Origin: Cephalothrix spiralis
Taxonomy: Eukaryota > Nemertea > Palaeonemertea > Archinemertea > Cephalotrichidae
Length of the DNA stretch: 11,763 nt
Assembly (NCBI GenBank): GCA_032353305.1
Contig: JAUCNG010366707.1
Coordinates: 1-11,763 of the forward strand
Direction: 5' to 3'
The position numbers and the translations under genes were made by a program. Below are positions 8,601 to 11,763 of this stretch, piece after piece. The number at the start of each line of letters is the position of its first letter. Position 1 is the first letter of the stretch. A model generated the notes under the pieces. The model had not been told where the DNA came from. It searched no databases and saw nothing but the letters and a program-made list of their open reading frames with translations.

Positions 8601-11361
8601 TGAATTTTTGGCAATATTCATAATACTTTAAATCAATATTAAATATGACAGTTAAGAGTAACGATTTGACAGGAAATAGTTTTGATTATTACCTCACGAG
8701 TACACCCTGAAAGCTGCATAGCGATTCCATTCCTTTTCTGCCAACTACTCATGTGCATATTTCTGGCCTTTAAGATGACTGCAGCTGGAGAAACAATTTT
8801 CATCAAATTCACCTCATTATCCTCATCCTTTATAGATGCAGAATTTGGTTCGAATCTTGTTGCCTTCGATATGAAATCGTAAAAACGAGGGGCACGTGAA
8901 ATTAACTCCAAGTTCACCTTCTCAGCCGATAATTCATTAATATCTGGGTTTCTAAGTATCGATGGATTTTTCGTCGAACAAATTCTATCAAGCTCATTAG
9001 TAACATCATTAACAGCAATTTTTCTGAACTCTTCTCTGATTGAATCATTTTTAGAAAGTTTGTAGACTGCAGCAATAATCTTATCTACACTAAAATCAAT
9101 AATGGCAGTCTTTATGTTTTCATCGTTTATTGTTCTTTCAACTTCATGTTCAGCGTCGTGCTTAATTTTCACCTGGAAATACGAATTATATACATGTAAA
9201 AATAGGGCTTGATTGATCAAAAATTAGAGACAAAGTGGGAAATTATTTGCAAAAGTTAGATCGGGGCAAGATAGACATGTCTCTAATTGTAAGGTGCATC
9301 CACCACCCACCATCCCCTACCCCTGTAAAATCAAGAATCTGGTATGAATCTGGTCAGGCTACATGTATATTCCAATTGCATCTTGTAGAATCAACAAATC
9401 TTCCCAAAATGCCGGAAGAATCCAGAGTATTATGTTCAGTATTATAATTGATTTTTGATAATATAGAATCATTCACTTTTTTCTAATCAATACTGAGATG
9501 ATCACCCAAAATTTCTTTGCAATAGAGTATGAAAACACAGACTTACAGTTACTTGCGGATAGCTAATTCCAAAGGGTTGGGCATAAGAATGTTCAGAATA
9601 CATATTGTTCAATCCATATCCATCAACTTCTACTTCTTCATGATTTATTGAATTTTCTTCCTAAAAGATAAAATAAGTAAAACATATGTAATAATTATTT
9701 GTCAAAAAACAAATAAGATTACCAAATTTGGAGAAAGAGACCTCCACATGAATAGAGTCACTTATAGTCACTGCCAGGGGAGCAGGTGCTGTTGCCAGTC
9801 ACAATATGGAAAGACAGTATAGAAGTTGTTGTAACATCTTGTTATAATATTTATGATATATTTAATATATTTAACCTGGAAGTACTCATTACAACGTCAC
9901 TAATTTTGGGGCCACACTGGCTCTTGGTAGTCAAAGTAAACATGTGATCACCCTTAAAAAGTGTCATATTGGTACAGCACATGAACCTGTGGTAGGGTAT
10001 GAACCTGATCTATGTCCTGACATCAGACCGAGGGAGACATCACTTTGATTTATTATACACCCTATAATATTTAAAAAAAGTTCATGCGTATTTAATATTT
10101 TGATATGTATTTAATATATTTTTACTGTACCGTACACAAAAAGTAGGAGCAATGTCCCCCTCTCACCAAACAATATTTGTGGACACACAATACAATGGAC
10201 ATATTTTATAACATACCTCAAGAGAGCTACTTTTCAGTCTACTGGTAGATGATACAGATTTCGATTTTTCCTGATGATAAGGTACAGCTTCAGTGTCAGA
10301 TGATACAGATTCACTACAGCTAATTTGTTGTTGATGGCTAAAGATATTCTGAAAATCAAGAGTAAATATATATAACGATTTTTGTGTCATTCTCCTTATG
10401 CAGAGCCATTTTATTTTGGGATTGGTCTTTTATATTAAATGAAAAATTACATAGAGATTAGGATAAATTGAAACTGCCCTCAGCCTCAGGGACAAGATGG
10501 GTGGCCATTTTTCCTTATGCATATATACAATGTCATTGAAAAAAAAATCTAATGAAAATCAAACATCAAATTAATATATTTATTAAGGCCACACACAGGG
10601 TTCCTGTCAGCACCCAACTGTTGCATCACGAATAAAAAATGGACATGATCAAGCATGTCAAGAAAGTGAGTTGGCAAGCCATACGCTTGATAGTTTGACA
10701 GGTATATATATATTGGCAGTGAAATTTTCCAATTTAAGGCTTTTTTTCAGTAATACGCTTGATAGTTTGACAGGTACGGTATATATGTCATATATAGACT
10801 CTATATTGGCAGTGAAATTTTCCAATTTAAGGCTATTTTTCAGTAATTTGATTTAGAAAATTAGATACTGTAAGTCAGAATTTAACTTACCTGTGTCTGT
10901 TGAGATGTTGATGATGTTGTACTTGTAGACGTAGGTGCTTTTGTTGTTGGGGAAGTTAGACAGAGGCTTCTCTTGCTCTTTTTGGGTGTAAAATTGTCAG
11001 GTATCCTTTTTTTTGTTACACATTTTTCTAAATTTTTTAGAATATTTGCTTTTGTTATTTGTATTTTATGCAATCTTTCTCTGAAGTCAAAAATAATCTT
11101 ACAACATTTCCTGCAAATCCGACTGTACCCATATTCTTTGAAATCAAAATGTATCTTTAAATTTTCACTTATAATATCAGCATAAGACAGATTATGGCCA
11201 TTGATCTTGGTGAATAAATTACAGTGATGGGTTTTATATACATTAGGCCCAACATTACATGTTAAACACTCCAGGTGGACACTTTTATTAACATAACTTT
11301 TAGTTGGTGTTGGGCCTGTTTGCTCCATCGCTAAAACGAAACTACTTTCCGACTTGCGCAT
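4349..11361 (-). CDS. DUF6589-family protein with ZAD-like and C2H2 zinc fingers, seven exons, ~1126 aa; putative transposase
   Basis: Coding exons, in transcript order: 11361-10891, 10348-10217, 9660-9547, 9172-8693, 7306-6557, 6009-5872 and 5644-4349. All six introns have GT-AG ends in phase 0 and join into one uninterrupted frame. Family hallmarks: a basic block before a GIRRLQGQ segment (exons 4-5), IIGDNVDL with Asp543/Asp546, FFGGDQLSEERARNAQ with Asp701, HRLVWNRTYN (970 on) and DFHIENMMK with Glu995. The DN.D, GDQ and E pattern suggests, by inference, an RNase-H-fold DDE catalytic core. An N-terminal ZAD-like Cys pair domain (32/35, 83/86) and a C2H2 finger (858-879) would give dimerisation and DNA binding. 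The start may instead be the ATG at 11328. DUF6589 has no established biochemical function; assignment is from motif recall, not a search. Confidence 0.85.
5645..5871 (-). other. Intron 6 of the DUF6589 gene
   Basis: A 227-bp intron, donor GTAAGT and acceptor TTTTCCTTACAG. Contents are AT-rich with no recognised repeat or gene. Confidence 0.75.
5872..6009 (-). CDS. Exon 6 of the DUF6589 gene
   Basis: Encodes residues 650-695, VPLGLIFKNENLNEEMIDII through ITEVLET. Acceptor CTACAACTAG and strong donor ACG|GTAAGT at 5871. The helical, charged segment links the DN.D and GDQ motifs; in DUF6589 proteins a similar VPL...DE block occurs at this point. Phase 0 on both sides. Confidence 0.8.
6010..6556 (-). 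other. Intron 5 of the DUF6589 gene
   Basis: A 547-bp intron with weak donor GTAATT and acceptor CTACAACTAG. It contains a tandem duplication with a C-tract (6076-6179). A short minus-strand open frame (6028-6234) is a translation of that repeat and is not called. The first ~80 nt stay open in frame with exon 5. Confidence 0.7.
6076..6179. repeat. Tandem duplication with a 13-C tract
   Basis: Two ~38-bp copies begin AATGGCAATGTA and end CTAGCGTAG (6076-6113 and 6141-6179). A run of 13 C (6114-6126) follows the first copy. Confidence 0.7.
6557..7306 (-). CDS. Exon 5 of the DUF6589 gene: carries the DN.D motif
   Basis: Encodes residues 400-649, from GIRRLQGQFVSVSSETLTRY to EKPSET. The IIGDNVDL motif (Asp543, Asp546) is the likely first acidic site of the core, followed by DIHWFFMYGIRDD. 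Acceptor TTTTATAG; donor GTAATT at 6556 is the weakest of the gene. It is chosen because it joins in phase 0 to VPLGLIFKNE, a conserved-looking block. Reading past it reaches a stop at 6475-6473, which would yield a truncated form lacking the GDQ and Glu motifs. A decayed copy of part of this exon lies at 3362-3475. Confidence 0.82.
7946..8064. mobile_element. 119-bp MITE-like element with TA duplication
   Basis: Terminal inverted repeats of 17 bp match at 15 positions: left AGGGGTTGTCCACGAAG (7946-7962), right reverse complement AGGTGTTGTCCACCAAG (8048-8064). Both ends are bordered by TA (7944-7945 and 8065-8066), as expected for TA-targeting superfamilies such as Tc1/mariner. There is no coding capacity, so it would be non-autonomous. 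TA is a weak duplication in AT-rich DNA. Confidence 0.6.
8329..8445. repeat. Tandem duplication in intron 4
   Basis: Two copies starting GGTATAGATTTGTAG (8329 and 8392) and ending TAAGGAAATGTGCTA, about 63 bp apart, with a small insertion in the second copy. Confidence 0.7.
8515..8542. repeat. (CTAT)n microsatellite
   Basis: Seven consecutive CTAT tetranucleotide units, immediately downstream of the 63-bp tandem duplication in intron 4. Confidence 0.9.
8693..9172 (-). CDS. Exon 4 of the DUF6589 gene: N-terminal part of the DUF6589 region
   Basis: Encodes residues 240-399. Acceptor GTATTTCCAG, donor GAG|GTAATA. The first part is charged and likely helical (KIKHDAEHEVERTINDEN). The last part, with MHMSSWQKRNGIAMQLSGC, matches the block in DUF6589 proteins where a residue-rich helix precedes a Gly- and Leu-rich segment continued in exon 5. 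Confidence 0.8.
9173..9546 (-). other. Intron 3 of the DUF6589 gene
   Basis: A 374-bp intron, donor GTAAGT and acceptor GTATTTCCAG. An open frame on the plus strand (9235-9447) has no recognisable features. No repeat seen beyond one isolated TTTGCAAAAG at about 9249. Confidence 0.7.
9547..9660 (-). CDS. Exon 3 of the DUF6589 gene: acidic linker
   Basis: Encodes residues 202-239, starting EENSINHEEVEVDGYG. Acceptor ATCTTTTAG and donor GTAAGT at 9546-9541. It has no start codon of its own frame long enough to stand out by ORF length, but both splice sites are good and the frame is open and phase 0. Acidic N-terminal half; no domain recognised. It could be skipped without frame loss. Confidence 0.7.
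9661..10216 (-). other. Intron 2 of the DUF6589 gene
   Basis: A 556-bp intron, donor GTATGT and acceptor TTTTAG. It has AT-rich stretches with repeated TTTAATAT units (about 9855-9872 and 10090-10122) and no recognised gene. Confidence 0.7.
10217..10348 (-). CDS. Exon 2 of the DUF6589 gene: Ser-rich linker
   Basis: Encodes residues 158-201, from NIFSHQQQ to SSSLE. Acceptor is TTGATTTTCAG; donor is GAG|GTATGT. The exon is rich in Ser and Gln and contains no recognised fold, so it is probably a disordered linker between the N-terminal zinc domain and the core. Length is 132 bp, a multiple of three, so skipping would keep the frame. Confidence 0.75.
10349..10890 (-). other. Intron 1 of the DUF6589 gene
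   Basis: A 542-bp intron, donor GTAAGT and acceptor TTGATTTTCAG. It contains the tandem duplication at 10682-10847. No exon recognised. Confidence 0.75.
10682..10847. repeat. Tandem duplication in intron 1
   Basis: Copy 1 (10682-10753) and copy 2 (10754-10847) share TACGCTTGATAGTTTGACAG and GGCAGTGAAATTTTCCAATT with the following TTAAGGCT and T-run. Copy 2 carries about 20 extra bases (GGTATATATGTCATATATAG region). The near identity indicates a recent duplication. Confidence 0.85.
10891..11361 (-). CDS. Exon 1 of the DUF6589 gene: ZAD-like zinc domain and Ser/Thr-rich tail
   Basis: Encodes residues 1-157. Cys32/Cys35 (ECLTC) and Cys83/Cys86 (ICRKC), with an LF pair and a following helical FDFRERLHKIQ segment, match the layout of the ZAD dimerisation finger of insect zinc-finger proteins. 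A basic KKSKR cluster (127-131) could be a nuclear-localisation signal, followed by a Ser/Thr-rich linker. Donor is CAG|GTAAGT at 10890. The first ATG (11361) lies inside an NRF-1-like palindrome that may be core promoter, so the second ATG (11328, MEQTG) may be the true start. Confidence 0.8.
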
Positions 11362-11365
11362 GCGC
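11355..11365. promoter_or_regulatory. NRF-1-like palindrome at the DUF6589 gene start
   Basis: TGCGCATGCGC matches the core of the animal NRF-1 consensus. The first in-frame ATG (11361-11359) is in the middle of it. NRF-1 sites usually lie near the transcription start, so this may be promoter rather than coding, favouring the ATG at 11328. Confidence 0.5.
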
Positions 11366-11393
11366 TAACAATGACTAGTTTTTCGAGGCTAGT

Positions 11394-11411
11394 TAATATT
11401 GATCAATATTA
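11394..11411. repeat. Perfect 18-bp palindrome upstream of the DUF6589 gene
   Basis: TAATATTGATCAATATTA equals its reverse complement. It is flanked by ACTAG and CTAGT (11371-11393), making a compound inverted-repeat region about 35 bp beyond the first ATG. Confidence 0.65.
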
Positions 11412-11457
11412 GTTCCAGAATTCGACGATGCAGTTACAAAGCGCGTGCTATATTGAG

Positions 11458-11499
11458 TAGAGTTTAAATATCAAAATTTTTTTTTTGATATAAACTCTA
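11458..11499. repeat. Hairpin in the right flank
   Basis: TAGAGTTTAAATATCAAAA pairs with TTTTGATATAAACTCTA, with two unpaired bases on the left arm and a short T-rich loop. It abuts the candidate terminal inverted repeat starting at 11508. Confidence 0.75.
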
Positions 11500-11507
11500 G
11501 GTCCGCA

Positions 11508-11627
11508 GAGTAGGTGGGTACCAAAAGTTGTGGAAAAAAATTGCAAAAGTCTAAATTGAGGGGGTGGGTGGGTACCTAAACCCATTTTGCAATTTTTTTC
11601 AGTCTAGTTTTGCAAAAATTTTCCATG
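11508..11627 (-). repeat. Candidate right terminal inverted repeat, internally duplicated
   Basis: Read on the minus strand from 11627: ATGGAAAA, TTGCAAAA, TGAAAAAAATTGCAAAA, GGG, GGTAC, and later CTACTCTG. These match 260-320 in order. About 54 bp are inserted before CTACTCTG. This insert is an inverted copy of the same block, so on the plus strand GTGGAAAAAAATTGCAAAA (11530-11548) is also an exact direct repeat of 279-297. Confidence 0.45.
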
Positions 11628-11763
11628 ACCCCAACCCCTCCCCCTGTATATACATGTATAGGATTATCCAGAAAATGTGTTAAATATTTTTTTTGGTCCA
11701 AGCGTTTTTGCAACTTCAAAAGTTCCCGGTGTTTCCCGAGAATTTCAGGAAATGTTGCTTCCG

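Larger units (their letters stand above)
7307..8692 (-). other. Intron 4 of the DUF6589 gene
   Basis: The longest intron, 1386 bp, donor GTAATA and acceptor TTTTATAG. It contains a G10 tract (7530-7539), a miniature inverted-repeat element (7946-8064), a T-tract (about 8181-8199), a tandem duplication (8329-8445) and an ATCT microsatellite (8515-8542). No coding exon was recognised. Confidence 0.75.
11362..11763. other. Right flank / 5' region of the DUF6589 gene
   Basis: No gene seen. The region contains an 18-bp palindrome (11394-11411), a hairpin (11458-11499), A-rich and G-rich blocks in both orientations (11508-11627) related to the left flank, several TTGCAAAA motifs (11541-11548, 11585-11592, 11608-11618, 11706-11713) and a TATACATGTATA palindrome (11649-11660). 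This is the presumed promoter and outer end of the module. Confidence 0.6.

Noticed and set aside
1-11763. Retroelement origin (LTR or LINE)
   Set aside because: No reverse transcriptase, integrase, gag or long direct terminal repeats seen in any frame.
1-11763. tRNA or rRNA genes
   Set aside because: No cloverleaf with TTC-A/B-box spacing or conserved ribosomal segments was recognised on either strand.

Overview
The window looks like invertebrate nuclear DNA and is most likely from a bivalve or another mollusc. Both genes have GT-AG introns, the DNA is AT-rich, and the introns hold microsatellites, tandem duplications and small foldback elements. Short ACATGTATAT-type motifs recur. The protein family of the larger gene is, from memory, strongly expanded in bivalves and fungi. 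The species assignment is inference; the eukaryotic gene structure is read directly from splice sites and reading frames.

There are two intact protein genes facing each other. On the + strand (671-3164, two exons) lies a 603-residue RecQ-type DEAH helicase with all core motifs and a RecQ zinc-binding segment, but no recognisable winged-helix or HRDC domain. On the - strand (11361 down to 4349, seven exons, every junction in phase 0) lies an approximately 1126-residue protein. It has an N-terminal ZAD-like Cys pair domain, a C2H2 finger near the C-terminus and the hallmarks of the DUF6589 family (DN.D, GGDQ, a WNR..N block and DFHIEN). I infer that this is an RNase-H-fold transposase or transposase-derived protein. 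Neither frame is broken.

The layout is: 1-670, A-rich left flank with a G-rich/A-rich repeat block, an NRF-1-like palindrome and a CCAAT/TATA-like promoter; 671-3164, helicase; 3165-4348, a spacer between the convergent 3' ends; 4349-11361, DUF6589 gene; 11362-11763, right flank with hairpins and A-rich/G-rich repeats related, in inverted and direct orientation, to those in the left flank.

The most striking structure is in the central spacer. It holds a diverged fragment of the DUF6589 coding exon next to the helicase 3' end (about 3362-3475). It also holds a 97-bp, 92/97-identical copy of helicase exon 2 next to the DUF6589 3' end (4171-4267). Each gene is therefore followed by a fragment of the other gene in antisense orientation to that other gene's mRNA. 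This could be debris of a collapsed tandem array of [helicase > < DUF6589] units, or a reciprocal antisense arrangement.

Taken with inverted repeats outside both genes (260-320 and 11508-11627) and similar NRF-1-like sites at both promoters, the simplest reading is an approximately 11.3-kb two-gene mobile element, a putative transposase plus its own RecQ helicase. Termini and target-site duplications are not proven from this window alone.
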